Assembly: GCA_963517005.1 (NCBI GenBank)
Contig: CAUQDZ010000003.1
Span: forward strand, 23,982 to 87,981
DNA: 64,000 nt
Direction: 5' to 3'
DNA from: HOT-345 sp963517005
GTDB lineage: Bacteria; Patescibacteriota; Gracilibacteria; Absconditabacterales; Absconditicoccaceae
Under the pieces are notes generated by a model. It was given only the letters and a program-made list of their open reading frames with translations. It did no database searches and had not been told where the DNA came from. Both the position numbers and the translations under genes were made by a program. Shown here piece after piece: positions 63,942 to 64,000 of the stretch (within the stretch, counting starts at the first letter, position 1; the number at the start of each line of letters is the position of its first letter).

Positions 63942-64000
63942 TTAGTTCTTCAAAAAAGAAGCTTTCTTGAGCTTTTTCATTGCCCAATCGTAATGACTGG
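63942..64000 (-). CDS. C-terminal fragment of an unidentified gene, possibly ribosomal protein S18
   Basis: Only about 19 codons before TAA at 63942-63944 are in the window: ...HYDWAMKKLKKASFLKN. The pattern of a short basic amphipathic end (AMKKLKKASFL) resembles the S18 C-terminus (AIKRARFL), and rpsR often lies near dnaB in bacteria, but the fragment is too short to be sure. Reading frame open to the window edge. Confidence 0.35.
   Translation of the reverse strand, partial: SHYDWAMKKLKKASFLKN

Noticed and set aside
1..64000. CRISPR arrays, insertion sequences, tRNA or rRNA genes
   Set aside because: No regularly spaced repeats, transposase motifs, terminal inverted repeats or tRNA cloverleaf patterns were found on reading both strands.

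Overview
This window is AT-rich bacterial chromosome that only makes sense if TGA is read as glycine (genetic code 25). Almost every gene is interrupted by in-frame TGA at positions where the family has an invariant glycine: the PP-loop of MnmA, the Walker A loops of DnaB, RecG and an OLD nuclease, the GDIH and GHLH motifs of a metallophosphatase, and the glycine before the prepilin cleavage site. TAA and TAG are the only stops. Small CPR-type gene complement, SufB, VirB2/TrbC-like pilins, giant surface protein and code 25 together point to Absconditabacteria (SR1) or Gracilibacteria (BD1-5). I cannot choose between the two from the window. No tRNA, rRNA, CRISPR array, insertion sequence or phage was found.

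Layout. 1-3154: housekeeping genes on the + strand (rdgB end, pth, rnpA, AI-2E-type permease, sodB). 3195-7672: - strand DEAD-box helicase, an unknown protein, an M16 peptidase and an unknown protein. 7836-14687: a + strand cluster that looks like part of a type IV secretion or conjugation-like apparatus: a VirD4/TraG-like ATPase, a secreted protein with a duplicated cysteine module, a membrane protein, a HEPN-like/CBS protein, a tiny membrane protein and a VirB2-like pilin. 14869-16380: an unknown protein and a free-standing C-terminal half of alanyl-tRNA synthetase. 16414-30877: - strand block with a giant secreted protein of 4,301 residues (FG-GAP-type calcium repeats), then a secreted protein and a second VirB2-like pilin. 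This block plus the preceding cluster is the best candidate for a host or prey contact system.

31108-42169: holB and rsmA; convergent OLD-family nuclease; unknown protein; a secreted cysteine-containing protein preceded by a structured leader RNA with an overlapping terminator; unknown protein; recG; and an SLH-domain surface protein whose reading frame depends on a run of ten G. 42245-47414: glycosyltransferase, polysaccharide deacetylase, aldo/keto reductase, phosphodiester glycosidase, sufB. 47660-53865: serS, small membrane protein, mnmA, a Nudix hydrolase truncated by an ochre codon, CoA-binding protein, clpP, and a secreted peptidoglycan-binding protein. 53984-64000: prepilin-like protein, penicillin-binding protein 2, unknown protein, metallophosphatase, a small basic protein with a three-way-junction leader, divergent M16-like protein, DJ-1-like protein, unknown acidic protein, dnaB, and a fragment of one more gene.

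Two genome-level signals stand out. A short near-palindrome, AAAA(G/A)TC(A/T)GA(C/T)TTTT, recurs in most intergenic gaps, sometimes abutting a -35 box and sometimes inside signal-peptide codons. Two mRNAs carry compact structured 5' leaders that I cannot assign to any known RNA family. All coordinates and reading frames were checked by hand; homology statements rest on motif recognition, not on searches.
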